This document shows positions 34,357-44,006 of a DNA stretch of 64,000 nucleotides, in pieces. Within the stretch, counting starts at the first letter, position 1. Each line of letters starts with the position of its first letter. The DNA is from Microbacterium sp. BK668 (GTDB lineage Bacteria; Actinomycetota; Actinomycetes; Actinomycetales; Microbacteriaceae). Made by a program: the position numbers and the translations under genes. The stretch lies in contig NZ_SNWG01000001.1 in assembly GCF_004362195.1 (NCBI RefSeq), positions 1,364,001-1,428,000 on the forward strand, given 5' to 3'. Below the pieces are notes generated by a model that ran no database searches, was not told where the DNA came from, and saw only the letters and a program-made list of their open reading frames with translations.

Positions 34357-35963
34357 GCGCTGAGTCGACGACGGATGCCGCGGCCGCCGCGATCCGCGAG
34401 GGCCGCACGGCTCTCGGCATCGAGTTCGGCTCGACGCGCATCAAGGCGTGCCTCGTCGACGCCGACGACCCGTCGACCGTGCTCGCGGTGGGAAGCCACG
34501 AGTGGGAGAACGAGTTCGTCGGCCGCAGCTGGACGTACGCGCTCGACGCCGTGTGGGCGGGCGTGCAGGATGCCTACGCCGGCCTCGCCGCCGAGGTCCG
34601 GTCGCGCTACGGCACGACGCTCGAGACAGTCGGGGCGATCGGCATCTCGGCGATGATGCACGGCTACCTCCCCTTCGACGAGGACGGGCAACTGCTCGTC
34701 CCCTTCCGCACGTGGCGCAACACGAGCACCGAGCGCGCGGCGGCGGTGCTGTCCGAGCTCTTCGGCGTGAACATCCCGCTCCGCTGGTCGATCGCACACC
34801 TGTACCAGGCGGTGCTCGACGAGGAGCCGCACATCGGCAAGGTGCGCTTCTTCACGACCCTCGCCGGCTACGTGCACTGGAAGCTGACGGGCCGGAAGGT
34901 GCTCGGAGTGGGTGACGCATCGGGCATGTTCCCGATCGACCCCGCGACGCGAGGCTATGACGCGGCGATGACCGAGAAGTTCGACCGCCTCGTCTCGGAG
35001 CGCGCGTATGGCCTTCACGTCTCCGAACTCCTGCCCGAGGTCCTTCTCGCGGGGCAGCACGCCGGCGACCTCACCGAGACGGGTGCAGCGCTCCTCGACC
35101 CGAGCGGTGCGCTTCGGCCCGGGGCTCCCCTGTGCCCGCCGGAAGGCGATGCCGGCACGGGCATGGTCGCGACCGAGTCGGTCGCACCGCGGACGGGCAA
35201 CGTGAGCGCGGGGACGAGCATCTTCGCGATGGTCGTCCTGGAGCGGCCGCTTCGCAGGGTCCATCATGAGCTCGACATCGTGACCACTCCCGCGGGCGAC
35301 CCGGTCGCCATGGTGCACTGCAACAACGGCGCGAGCGAGCTGGCCTCCTGGGTGGGCCTCTTCCAGCGTTTCGTCACGGTGGCCGGAGGCGAGCTCGACG
35401 CGGACGAGATCTTCGCCGTGCTATTCCGGGAGTCGCTCGACGGCGACCCCGACGCCGGCGGGCTGCTGGCCTACAACCACCTCGCCGGTGAGCCGATCGC
35501 CGGCCTGTCGGAGGGTCGCCCGCTGTTCGTGCGTACGCCGGAGAGCCGCTTCACGCTCGCGAACTTCATGCGCGCCCAGCTGTACGGCGTCTTCGGCACG
35601 CTCGCCCTCGGCATGCGCGTGCTCGAGGACGAGGGGGTCGCGCTCGACCGGATGTTCGCGCACGGCGGCGTCTTCCGCACGGCCGGAGTCGCCCAGCGGT
35701 ACCTGGCGGGTGCTCTCGGCGCGCCCGTCGCGGTGGGGGAGACCGCATCGGAGGGCGGCGCCTGGGGGATCGCCGTCCTCGCGGCCTACCTCTCCGAGTC
35801 CTCGGCGCTCGACCTCGACGCCTTCCTGCGCGAGCGCGTGTTCGCCCGGGCATCCATCGCCGTCGTCGAGCCCGATGCCGAGGACGTCCCCGGCTTCGCC
35901 GCGTACCTCTCCCGCTACCGGGCCGGTCTCGCGGTCGAATCCGCCGCCGTCACCACGCTCTGA
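34353..35963 (+). CDS. araB: FGGY-family kinase, probable L-ribulokinase
   Basis: This 536-residue FGGY kinase has the N-terminal phosphate motif ALGIEFGSTRIKACLVD, the segment ISAMMHGYLPFD, AGTSIFAMVVLERPLR and the C-terminal HGGVFRTAGVAQRYLAGALGAPV. It sits between araD and araA, so L-ribulose phosphorylation is the expected role. Its sequence is of the actinobacterial FGGY type rather than classical E. coli AraB, so the assignment rests mainly on context. It overlaps araD by 4 bp (ATGA). Confidence 0.85.
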   Translation: MSAESTTDAAAAAIREGRTALGIEFGSTRIKACLVDADDPSTVLAVGSHEWENEFVGRSWTYALDAVWAGVQDAYAGLAAEVRSRYGTTLETVGAIGISAMMHGYLPFDEDGQLLVPFRTWRNTSTERAAAVLSELFGVNIPLRWSIAHLYQAVLDEEPHIGKVRFFTTLAGYVHWKLTGRKVLGVGDASGMFPIDPATRGYDAAMTEKFDRLVSERAYGLHVSELLPEVLLAGQHAGDLTETGAALLDPSGALRPGAPLCPPEGDAGTGMVATESVAPRTGNVSAGTSIFAMVVLERPLRRVHHELDIVTTPAGDPVAMVHCNNGASELASWVGLFQRFVTVAGGELDADEIFAVLFRESLDGDPDAGGLLAYNHLAGEPIAGLSEGRPLFVRTPESRFTLANFMRAQLYGVFGTLALGMRVLEDEGVALDRMFAHGGVFRTAGVAQRYLAGALGAPVAVGETASEGGAWGIAVLAAYLSESSALDLDAFLRERVFARASIAVVEPDAEDVPGFAAYLSRYRAGLAVESAAVTTL

Positions 35964-36004
35964 CCTGACCCTCTCCCCGCACGACACCCAAAAGGACGAC
36001 CTCC

Positions 36005-37516
36005 ATGACCCGCACCCCGCTTTCCACGTCGCTCGACGGCTATGAGATCTGGTTCGCCACCGGCAGCCAGGACCTCTACGGAGAGGAGACGCTGCGCCAG
36101 GTCGCCGAGCAGTCGCAGGCGGTCGCCGAGGGGCTCGCGGGTCTCCCGGTCAAGGTCGTGTGGAAGCCGGTGCTGAAGGACTCCGACTCGATCCGCCGGC
36201 TCGCGCTGGATGTCAACGCTCGGGACGAGGTCATCGGCGTCATCGCCTGGATGCACACGTTCAGCCCCGCGAAGATGTGGATCGCCGGGCTCGACGCGCT
36301 GCAGAAGCCGCTGCTGCACCTGCACACGCAGGCGAACGTCGAGCTGCCGTGGAACGACATCGACTTCGACTTCATGAACCTCAACCAGGCCGCGCACGGC
36401 GACCGCGAGTTCGGCTACATCCAGACCCGCCTGGGCGTCGCGCGCAAGACCGTGGTCGGCCACGTGTCCAACCCCGCGGTCCGGCAGCAGGTCGAGGACT
36501 GGCAGCGGGCGTCGGCCGGATGGGCGGCCTCGCGCACGCTCAGGCTGGCCCGCTTCGGGGACAACATGCGCTACGTCGCGGTGACCGAGGGCGACAAGAC
36601 CGAGGCGGAGCTGCGGTTCGGTGTGCAGGTCAACACGTGGGGCGTCAACGAGCTCGCCGAGCGGGTCGCGCAGGCCACGGATGCCGAGGTCGACGCGCTC
36701 GTGGAGGAGTACGTCGCGACGTACGACGTGGTGCCGGAACTGCTGCCCGGAGGCGACTGCCATCAGTCGCTGCGCGACGGCGCGGCGATCGAGGTGGGGC
36801 TGCGCTCGTTCCTGGAGGAAGGCGGCTTCGGTGCCTTCACGACGTCGTTCGAAGACCTCGGGGCGCTCACGCAGCTGCCGGGTCTCGCGGTGCAGCGTCT
36901 CATGGCCGACGGCTACGGGTTCGGCGCGGAGGGCGACTGGAAGACGGCGATCCTCGTCCGCATCGCGAACGTGATGGGCTCGGGGCTCCCCGGCGGCGCG
37001 TCGCTCATGGAGGACTACACGTACGACCTCGTGGCGGGGGATGAGAAGATCCTGGGCGCGCACATGCTCGAGGTCGCACCGACGCTGTCATCCGAGAAGG
37101 CACGGCTCGAGATCCACCCGCTCGGCATCGGCGGCAAGGACGACCCGGTGCGCCTGGTCTTCACCGCCGATCCCGGCCCCGCCCTCGTCGTGGCGATGTC
37201 GGACATGCGCGACCGGTTCCGCCTCGTCGCGAACGTCGTCGAGAACGTCGAGGCCCCCGACCTGCCCCATCTCCCGGTCGGCCGCGCCGTGTGGAAGCCG
37301 CAGCCCGACTTCGCCACCTCGGCAGCGTGCTGGCTGGCCGCGGGCGCCGCGCACCACACCGTCATGACGACCCAGGTCGGCATCGAGGTCTTCCGCGACT
37401 TCGCCGAGATCGCAGGGACCGAGCTCGTCGTCATCGACGATTCGACCACCGTTCGCGACTTCCAGCGCGAACTCCGCTGGAACCAGGCGTACTACCGCCT
37501 GGCCCAGGGGCTCTGA
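36005..37516 (+). CDS. araA: L-arabinose isomerase
   Basis: This 503-residue protein matches AraA, which interconverts L-arabinose and L-ribulose with a metal ion. Recognisable segments are [25 protein letters not shown] at the N terminus, [43 protein letters not shown], and [27 protein letters not shown]. Length is normal for the family. It lies 41 bp after araB with its own ribosome site (AAAGGACG) and completes the araDBA set. It is cytoplasmic. Confidence 0.95.
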   Translation: MTRTPLSTSLDGYEIWFATGSQDLYGEETLRQVAEQSQAVAEGLAGLPVKVVWKPVLKDSDSIRRLALDVNARDEVIGVIAWMHTFSPAKMWIAGLDALQKPLLHLHTQANVELPWNDIDFDFMNLNQAAHGDREFGYIQTRLGVARKTVVGHVSNPAVRQQVEDWQRASAGWAASRTLRLARFGDNMRYVAVTEGDKTEAELRFGVQVNTWGVNELAERVAQATDAEVDALVEEYVATYDVVPELLPGGDCHQSLRDGAAIEVGLRSFLEEGGFGAFTTSFEDLGALTQLPGLAVQRLMADGYGFGAEGDWKTAILVRIANVMGSGLPGGASLMEDYTYDLVAGDEKILGAHMLEVAPTLSSEKARLEIHPLGIGGKDDPVRLVFTADPGPALVVAMSDMRDRFRLVANVVENVEAPDLPHLPVGRAVWKPQPDFATSAACWLAAGAAHHTVMTTQVGIEVFRDFAEIAGTELVVIDDSTTVRDFQRELRWNQAYYRLAQGL

Positions 37517-37582
37517 CCTGCGGCCGCACCCGGCGGCCCGTCGACAGCGCCATCACCACCACCCAGAAGAAGGGTCTCGCAG

Positions 37583-40567
37583 ATGAGATCAGGATCCACC
37601 AGACAGAAGCGGAGCGTGCGACGTCGGGGTCTCGGGCGCCGCGCCCTCGCCTCGTCGCTCGCGGGCGCGCTCGCCGTCACGGCCTTCGGACTCGCTGCGC
37701 CGGCGCAGGCCGCGGACGTCCCGGCGCCGTCGGCCCACTACGACATGTCGCACTCCGGCACGGCGCTGCTCGACGTGTCGGGCAACGGCCGCAACGCATC
37801 GCTCACGAGCCTGACCGACGCGTCGTTCGTGAAGGTGGGCGAGAGCGACGACGTCCTGCGGTTCAAGGCCGACGGGTATGCGTCGCTGCCGAAGGGGCTC
37901 GTGACGGGCACCGACAACGACTTCACCGTCGAGTACACCGTGACGACGCAGACGGCGGCCAACCACTTCGGCTGGGTCATCGGCGACGGCGTCGGCCCGT
38001 GGGACACGACGCAGCTCGGCAACCACATCTTCCTCAGCCCGCGGTCGTCGCAGTCGGGCTACGTCAATCAGGTGCTGGCGGCGATCCGCGTGAAGTCGGG
38101 CAACGGCAACGGCGAATCGCGCATGCCGGCCGGCGGCGGCCTCAACCCCGGGTTCACGACGCTCACGATGGTCGGCGCAGGGAACACTCTGACCCTCTAC
38201 CGGGACGGCTCGGTCATCTCGACGCTGACCCACACGCGCTCGCTGAGCTCGATCATCCCGTCCGGGAACGTCCTCGGCTACCTCGGGCGCTCGCTGTACC
38301 AGGGCGACTCCCTGCTGCGCGCGGACGTCACCGACGTCAAGTTCTGGGACTCCGCGCTAAGCGCCGACCAGGTGACGTCGAGCATGCCGACCGCGGCGTC
38401 GAAGGCGGCCTCGACCGACGGCATCATCCGCCTCGACATCACCCCGACCGTGCTGGGCGCCAACCCCTCGCTCGACCAGGTGACGAGCAAGCTGACCCTC
38501 CCGGCATCCTCGAACGGCATATCGCTCTCGTGGGCGAGCTCGAACCCGGCCGTCGTGTCGACGACCGGCGTCGTATCGCGCTCGATCACGACCGACACGC
38601 CCGTCACGCTCACCGCGACGACCTCGCTCGGCACGACGATCGCGCTCGACGTCGTCGTCAAGGCGCCGAATGTGTCGGCCGACCTCGACGCGATCGTCCT
38701 CGCGCAGCGCACGACGGAGAACCTGCCGCTCGCGGTCAAGGGCCCGGCGAACGGCGCCGCGATCACGTGGACGTCGTCCGACCCCGCGCTCGTGACGGGG
38801 ACGGATGCCGCGTACTCCGCGCCCGCGGTCGGTGCCGCCGACCCGTACGCCGGTGGCGGGATCGTGACGCGTCCGGCCTACGGCGAGGGTGACAAGCAGG
38901 TCACGCTCACCGCCAGCGCGACGCTCAACGGGCAGACGCAGACGCGCACGTTCCCGGTGACGGTCGCCGAGAAGGGCCGCTGGGCTCCCGACGCCGGCTA
39001 CGCCGCGGCGTACTTCAAGTCGGATTCGGACGAGAAGATCTACCAGGCGGCGACGTCGGGCAACGACTTCTTCACGTTCGCGCCCGTCAACGGCGGCCAG
39101 CCGGTCATCTCGTCGACAGCCGACACGAAGGGTCTGCGCGACCCGTACATCCTCCGCTCGAAGGACGGCGACAAGTACTACATGGTCGCGACCGATCTCT
39201 GCATCAGCTGCGGCACGGGCTGGGGCCCGGCGCAGTCCAACGGCAGCCTCAAGATCGAGGTGTGGGAGTCGACCGACCTCGTGCAGTGGACGCGGACCAA
39301 CGGCGCCGACACCGGCATCACCGTCAACCAGCCCGAGGCGGGCATGACGTGGGCGCCCGAGGCGTACTGGGACGACGAGCTGAAGTCGTACGTCGTCTTC
39401 TTCGCCTCGCGGCTGTACGCCGATGCGGCGCACACGAACACCGACAAGCTGTACGCCCGGATGTTCTACGTGCTGACGCGGGACTTCCGCACGTTCACGT
39501 ACCCGCCCGCCAGCTGGCAGGACACGGGCTACGCGCGGATCGACTCGACCGTGACGAAGATCGGCGACCACTACTACCGCTTCACGAAGAACGAGGAGAG
39601 CGGGGCCGCCGGGACCCTCGAGGCGGGCAAGGACATCTTCCTCGAGAAGTCGAAGGTGCTCACGGCTCCCACGACGCAGTCGAGCTGGTCGGCCGACCCG
39701 AACACGACGTGGCAGCTCACCGACACGCGTATGACGAGCCTCGAGACCGGCCAGGCGGGTGAAGGTCCCGAGATCGTCAAGCTCAACGCGGGGGACCCGA
39801 ACAACAACGCCGCCGGCGACGGGTACGTGTTCCTCGTCGACAACTACGGCGCCGGAGGCTATCGGGCGTTCGTGACGAGCGGGACCGCCATCGCCTCGAG
39901 CTCGCAGGCGGACCGGCTGTCGCAGCGCGCCGAGTGGAACGTCCGCCCCGTCGGAGGCCTCCCGGCGAGCCCTCGCCACGGCTCGTTCGTGAGCGTCAAC
40001 CAGTCGGTGCTCGACGCGGTGAACAGCTGGACCTCGGTCAAGGCCGTCGCCTCGACGACCACCCTCATGGCCGAAGGCCGCACCGTGACCGCCGAGGTCG
40101 CCGCGGCGGACGGCGGCGAGGTCGCCGGCACGGTCACCTTCACGGGCGGCTCGTGGACCGAGACGGTCGCGCTCGCCTCGGGCACGGCGACGACCGAGGT
40201 CCCGGCCGGCATCGGCAGCGTCACCGCCGCGTACGACGGCTACCGCGACGGCCTCGTGAGCGTCTCGACGTCGTCGGCGGTCTCGCTCGGGGTCGACATC
40301 GTCGCGACGGCTGCCACCCGCTGTGTCGCCGGCAAGGTCACCGAGGTGATCACCGTCCGAAACGCCGACCGCGTGTCGGCGGAGGTCGCCGTCGCCGGCG
40401 CCTACGGCAGCAAGACCGTCACGGTCGCTGCAGGCAAGAGCGCGTCGGTCTCGTTCACGACGCGCCTCGCGTCCATCGGCGCGGACGCCGTCTCGGTGAC
40501 GTCGACCGCGACCGACGGCCGCAGGTCCGCCGCCACCGTCACGGTGGCAGCCGCGAGCTGCAGCTGA
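37583..40567 (+). CDS. secreted multidomain GH43 enzyme (third of three)
   Basis: This 994-residue secreted enzyme has a signal peptide ending AQA43, a LamG domain (about 45-260), two Ig-like segments (about 280-470), a GH43 catalytic domain (about 510-830) and the shared C-terminal two-cysteine domain (about 900-994). Likely catalytic residues are Asp520 (LRDPYIL), Asp654 (ARIDSTV) and Glu727 (GEGPE). It differs from the other two GH43 enzymes by lacking the extra propeller-like module, so it probably has a different specificity. An alpha-L-arabinofuranosidase is one possibility. It lies 66 bp after araA and ends at a terminator, so it may be the last gene of the ABC-ara operon. Confidence 0.88.
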   Translation: MRSGSTRQKRSVRRRGLGRRALASSLAGALAVTAFGLAAPAQAADVPAPSAHYDMSHSGTALLDVSGNGRNASLTSLTDASFVKVGESDDVLRFKADGYASLPKGLVTGTDNDFTVEYTVTTQTAANHFGWVIGDGVGPWDTTQLGNHIFLSPRSSQSGYVNQVLAAIRVKSGNGNGESRMPAGGGLNPGFTTLTMVGAGNTLTLYRDGSVISTLTHTRSLSSIIPSGNVLGYLGRSLYQGDSLLRADVTDVKFWDSALSADQVTSSMPTAASKAASTDGIIRLDITPTVLGANPSLDQVTSKLTLPASSNGISLSWASSNPAVVSTTGVVSRSITTDTPVTLTATTSLGTTIALDVVVKAPNVSADLDAIVLAQRTTENLPLAVKGPANGAAITWTSSDPALVTGTDAAYSAPAVGAADPYAGGGIVTRPAYGEGDKQVTLTASATLNGQTQTRTFPVTVAEKGRWAPDAGYAAAYFKSDSDEKIYQAATSGNDFFTFAPVNGGQPVISSTADTKGLRDPYILRSKDGDKYYMVATDLCISCGTGWGPAQSNGSLKIEVWESTDLVQWTRTNGADTGITVNQPEAGMTWAPEAYWDDELKSYVVFFASRLYADAAHTNTDKLYARMFYVLTRDFRTFTYPPASWQDTGYARIDSTVTKIGDHYYRFTKNEESGAAGTLEAGKDIFLEKSKVLTAPTTQSSWSADPNTTWQLTDTRMTSLETGQAGEGPEIVKLNAGDPNNNAAGDGYVFLVDNYGAGGYRAFVTSGTAIASSSQADRLSQRAEWNVRPVGGLPASPRHGSFVSVNQSVLDAVNSWTSVKAVASTTTLMAEGRTVTAEVAAADGGEVAGTVTFTGGSWTETVALASGTATTEVPAGIGSVTAAYDGYRDGLVSVSTSSAVSLGVDIVATAATRCVAGKVTEVITVRNADRVSAEVAVAGAYGSKTVTVAAGKSASVSFTTRLASIGADAVSVTSTATDGRRSAATVTVAAASCS

Positions 40568-40575
40568 TCGACGGA

Positions 40576-40609
40576 CGAAGGGTCCGCGCTCACGGGCGCG
40601 GGCCCTTCG
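40576..40609 (+). terminator. terminator of the ABC-ara-GH43 operon
   Basis: The stem CGAAGGGTCCGCG pairs with CGCGGGCCCTTCG (one T-G pair) around an 8-nt loop, starting 9 bp after the GH43 stop codon. Confidence 0.8.
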
Positions 40610-40686
40610 CCCTGCGCCCGGGATGCGGCATCCGTCCCCGCCGCTAATCTGAACATCGCCCGATCCCCGACCGAGGAGCCCTCCCC

Positions 40687-41637
40687 ATGGCCCGCACGCC
40701 TGTCTCCGGCATCCAGCACACCCTCCGCTCCGGCGCGTACGACGCGTCCATCGCGAGCGTGGGCGCCACGCTGCGCACGCTCCGCCACGACGGACGCGAC
40801 CTCGTCGTGCCGTTCGATGCCGACGAGCTGCGTCCGAACTACCGAGGAACCACGCTCGCGCCCTGGCCGAACCGCGTCGTGGACGGGCGCTACGCCTTCG
40901 GCGGCACGGATCACCAGCTCTCGCTCACCGAGCCCGGTCGCGGCCATGCGCTGCACGGGCTGTCGCCGTGGCTCGATTTCCACGTCACCGACGCGGGAGC
41001 CGACCACGTCACCCTGTCGGCCACGATCGAGCCGCAGGCCGGCTATCCGTGGCGCGTCGAGGTGACGACGACCTTCACGCTGAGTTCCGAGGGTCTGACG
41101 CAGACCGTGACCGCCCGCAACGACAGCGCTGAGCCCGCGCCGTGGGGGACCGGTCCCCATCCCTATCTGGTCGCCGGACCCTCGGCGCTCGACACATGGA
41201 CCCTTCGACTTCCCGCCGGCCAGGTGCTGCTGGTCACCGAAAGCCGTCTCATCCCGACCGGGCTGAGCCGGGTCGACGAGGCGGACGCGGCGCGATTCGA
41301 CTACCGCGAGCCGCGCAGGCTGGGCTCCGTCGAGATCGACCACGCCTACACCGGCCTCGATCGCGACGAGGCGGGCTCGGTCACGGTGACCCTGACGGAT
41401 GCCTCGGGCACGGGCGTCGCGATGACCTGGGACACCGCGTGCCCCTGGGTGCAGATCCACACCGCCGACCTTCCCGGAGGCGACATCACGCCCGGCCACC
41501 GCGCGGGACTCGCGGTCGAGCCCATGACGTGCGCCCCCGACGCCTACAACGCACGCACCTACGACTACGACGCGGGGCTCGTCGTGCTCGAGCCGGGGGC
41601 CGACTCGTCGGCATCCTGGCGCATCCACGCCCTCTGA
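40687..41637 (+). CDS. aldose 1-epimerase (mutarotase)
   Basis: This 316-residue protein has the galactose-mutarotase-like beta fold with TLAPWPNRVVDGRYAFGG, HALHGL, the catalytic histidine in GTGPHPYLVAG, and a C-terminal GLAVEPMTCAPDAYN containing the likely catalytic glutamate. It interconverts anomers of free sugars such as arabinose in the cytoplasm. It follows the terminator of the ABC-ara operon with its own GAGGAG ribosome site, so it may be transcribed separately. No clear GTTAGCGCTAAC-type site is seen before it. It closes the arabinose locus. Confidence 0.88.
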   Translation: MARTPVSGIQHTLRSGAYDASIASVGATLRTLRHDGRDLVVPFDADELRPNYRGTTLAPWPNRVVDGRYAFGGTDHQLSLTEPGRGHALHGLSPWLDFHVTDAGADHVTLSATIEPQAGYPWRVEVTTTFTLSSEGLTQTVTARNDSAEPAPWGTGPHPYLVAGPSALDTWTLRLPAGQVLLVTESRLIPTGLSRVDEADAARFDYREPRRLGSVEIDHAYTGLDRDEAGSVTVTLTDASGTGVAMTWDTACPWVQIHTADLPGGDITPGHRAGLAVEPMTCAPDAYNARTYDYDAGLVVLEPGADSSASWRIHAL

Positions 41638-41699
41638 CCCCGGCCCCTCCGGTTTCGGAGCCCGCGCGCGGGCGCACACCCCGACCGTCCGGAATCCTC

Positions 41700-42260
41700 T
41701 CAGTGCCGGTGGACGTCTTCGACGCCCCCGTCGTGCACGCTGTGGTCCGGCGCGCGCCTTCCCGCCTCGGTCGCGCCGAGTGCGGGCGTGACGACGGCCG
41801 CGACGACCACCGCGGCGACGAGGATCCCCGCGAGCCGCGGCTGCGAGGCATCCCCCGGCCGCGCCTCCGCGCGCAGCGCCCGCCCGCAGCCGACGGCGAC
41901 CGAGATCAGGAGGATGGATGCCGCCGCCACGGCCGTGACGCTGGTCCGCGCCGGGTCCGCCGCCAGCGCGACGGCGCCCGCGACGAGGCCGGCCAGAACG
42001 CCGGCGACACCCGCCCGCGGAGCGACGATGCGTCCGCGGGCGAGTGTGATCGCCCCCCAGGCGAGGGCGAGGAGGGCGAGCGCGATGAGCGGAAGTCCGG
42101 CTGGGCCGGTCCCCCCGGTCACCGCGCCCGCGCCGAGTGCGAGCTGGACGAGCCCTGACCCCCAGGCCGCGATCGCGGGCCACATGGCCGCCGAGGCATC
42201 CCGGGTCCCCCGTCGGGAGGCCGGCGCCATATCGGGCCGCGCTGCGATCTGCACGTCCAT
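41700..42260 (-). CDS. multi-spanning membrane protein of unknown function
   Basis: This 186-residue protein has about five hydrophobic helices rich in Ala, Gly, Val and Leu (for example LPLIALALLALAWGAITLA and LAGILVAAVVVAAVVTPAL). It ends in a His-rich tail (APDHSVHDGGVEDVHRH), which could bind a metal. The ATG at 42260 gives a short cytoplasmic N terminus before the first helix. I do not recognise the family. It follows the DUF4383 membrane protein gene by 14 bp and is probably co-transcribed with it. Confidence 0.7.
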   Translation of the reverse strand: MDVQIAARPDMAPASRRGTRDASAAMWPAIAAWGSGLVQLALGAGAVTGGTGPAGLPLIALALLALAWGAITLARGRIVAPRAGVAGVLAGLVAGAVALAADPARTSVTAVAAASILLISVAVGCGRALRAEARPGDASQPRLAGILVAAVVVAAVVTPALGATEAGRRAPDHSVHDGGVEDVHRH

Positions 42261-42274
42261 CCCGTCTCGGCGTG

Positions 42275-42688
42275 TCAGACCGTGCGGCCCGACAGCTTGG
42301 GGCTGCGGTCGGCGGCGAGTCCGACGCCCAGCAGCACGATCGCGCTCGCGAGGTGCAGGAAGTGATCGGACGTGTTCAGCGCGAGGATGTTCAGCGCCGT
42401 GCCGACGAGGAAGAAGCCGACCATGCCGAGCAGGAGGTAGACCGCGCCGATCGTGATGTTGGCGGCCTTCGCGGCCGCGGCGGAGATGAGTCCGGTCGCC
42501 AGCAGCGCGGCTCCGATGAGCAGATGCGCGATGTTGTGCAGCGGGTTCACCTCGAAGACGCCGAGCAGCAGCCCGCCTTCGGTAGCGATGAAGCCGACAC
42601 CGCCGGTGACGGCAAAGCCGAGCAGGCCGACGAGCAGATATACGGCGCCGAAGATCGCGGCGACGAGGCGGTTCGGTGACGAACGCAT
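42275..42688 (-). CDS. DUF4383 membrane protein
   Basis: This 137-residue protein has four membrane helices and the DUF4383 pattern: a first helix FGAVYLLVGLLGF, the loop FEVNPLHNIAHLLIGAALL, a third helix IGAVYLLLGMVGFF, and NTSDHFLHLASAIVLLGVGL. The two halves look like an internal duplication. The family is common in actinobacteria and has no known function. GAGGGAC precedes the ATG at 42688. Confidence 0.85.
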   Translation of the reverse strand: MRSSPNRLVAAIFGAVYLLVGLLGFAVTGGVGFIATEGGLLLGVFEVNPLHNIAHLLIGAALLATGLISAAAAKAANITIGAVYLLLGMVGFFLVGTALNILALNTSDHFLHLASAIVLLGVGLAADRSPKLSGRTV

Positions 42689-42892
42689 GGGAGTCCCTCC
42701 TGTTCCCGCGCGGCGGTCCTGCCGCGTCGGGGGGTTCTTCGGAGAGACCGCCCGATCGGTTTGGCCTGCTCCCCGGGGAGCAGCGCCCCCGAGACGCGCG
42801 GACGCCCTCGTCCGTCCTGCTAGGAACGTTGCCCGCGCGCGGGCGCCGGACACGCCGCTGCACGTGTCGGCTTCGCGTGCGAGACTCATGCC

Positions 42893-43324
42893 GTGCGATT
42901 CGAGACCACCATGAGTCAGATGGGCAACAACACCGGCATCGAAGTGCCGCCCGAGGTTCTCGAGGCCCTCGGCGGGGGCAAGCGCCCCGCCGTCACGGTC
43001 TCGGTCAACGGATTCGAGTACGCGAGCACGGTCGGGGTCATGGGCGGGCGGTCGCTCATCCCCTTCAGCTCCGACAAGCGCGCCGCGAGCGGCATCAAGG
43101 GCGGCGACCCCATCACGGTCGACGTCGAGCTCGACACGGCTCCGCGCTCGGTCGAGGTGCCCGAAGACCTCGCCGCGGCGCTCGCCGCCGGCGGGGTCCG
43201 CGAACGCTTCGATGCGCTCGCGCCGAGCCACCGCAAGGCGCACGTCACCAGCGTCGAATCGGCGAAGGCGCCCGAGACCCGCGCGCGCCGGGTCGACGCG
43301 GTCGTCGCGAAGCTCGCCGGCTAG
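42893..43324 (+). CDS. DUF1905/YdeI-type protein
   Basis: This 143-residue protein carries a DUF1905 beta-barrel (residues 1-85, with GIEVPPEVLEALGGGKRPAVTVSVNG and YASTVGVMGGRSLIPFS) followed by a short YdeI/OmpD-associated helical tail (FDALAPSHRKAHVTSVESAKAPETRARRV). The family is widespread, cytoplasmic and of unknown role. The GTG start gives the standard N terminus MRFETTM. It is not clearly linked to its neighbours. Confidence 0.8.
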   Translation: MRFETTMSQMGNNTGIEVPPEVLEALGGGKRPAVTVSVNGFEYASTVGVMGGRSLIPFSSDKRAASGIKGGDPITVDVELDTAPRSVEVPEDLAAALAAGGVRERFDALAPSHRKAHVTSVESAKAPETRARRVDAVVAKLAG

Positions 43325-43399
43325 GCGCTTCCCTCCGACTCTGCCGACGCCTCGGGACGGCGGCGGTTTGGGTAGCCTCGAGAGGGGAGGAGGGAGCGC

Positions 43400-43984
43400 A
43401 TGAGCCGCACCGCGGAAGCCATCGAGGAAGGCCTGTCGATCGCGTCGGCGGCCGCTCGCCTCGCCGTGCGCAATCACATCCTCGTCGAGGCCATCGCGAA
43501 CGACGCGCGGTACGACTACGACCGGGTCGCGATATTCGCCCGCGACACGCTCCTCGCCCTCGCCGACGAGCAGGAGGATGCCGCCGCCACCGTGCGCCGC
43601 CAGCGCAAGGCCGCGTGGGGCAAGTACAGCGACTCCCACGGCACGCACGATTACCGCGACCGGGACACCCGCAACCTCCGCCGCCGCCAGCGTCAGTACG
43701 TCGGCGTCTCCAAGGAGCTGCGGCGGCGCGCAGGCGACCCCGAGGCGGTCCGCGAGCTGGTCGAGCAGGCACGGGATGCCGCGTGGGGAGACGTCGAGGC
43801 GAACCTTCAGCGCCGACTCACGGTGGAGGGCATGCGCGCCGAGAACGACCCGGACTACGGCACGATGCGCGAGGCCCGCATGCAGGCGCTCCGTCTCGTC
43901 GATCTTCCCCGTCTGCGCGCGCACCGCCGGCGCCTCGATCAGGCAGAGCGCGAGCTCGCCGAGGCGGACCTCGACCCCGCCTGA
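43400..43984 (+). CDS. charged helical protein of unknown function
   Basis: This 194-residue protein is predicted almost entirely helical and is very rich in Arg, Glu and Ala. The segment SIASAAARLAVRNHILVEAIANDARYDYDRVAIFARDTLLALADEQ leads into long charged stretches, including RDRDTRNLRRRQRQYVGV. No membrane segment or catalytic motif is visible, and I do not recognise the family. GGGAGGAGGGAG precedes ATG 43400, a very strong ribosome site. Coding-type base use and clear boundaries support a real gene. It is convergent with the siderophore operon. Confidence 0.75.
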   Translation: MSRTAEAIEEGLSIASAAARLAVRNHILVEAIANDARYDYDRVAIFARDTLLALADEQEDAAATVRRQRKAAWGKYSDSHGTHDYRDRDTRNLRRRQRQYVGVSKELRRRAGDPEAVRELVEQARDAAWGDVEANLQRRLTVEGMRAENDPDYGTMREARMQALRLVDLPRLRAHRRRLDQAERELAEADLDPA

Positions 43985-44006
43985 TCCGGAGTCGCGGGAC
44001 CGCGTC

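Noticed and set aside
40630..40660. GCCGCTAAT before the aldose 1-epimerase as a further LacI-type site
   Set aside because: Only a partial match to one half-site is present, with no paired copy.
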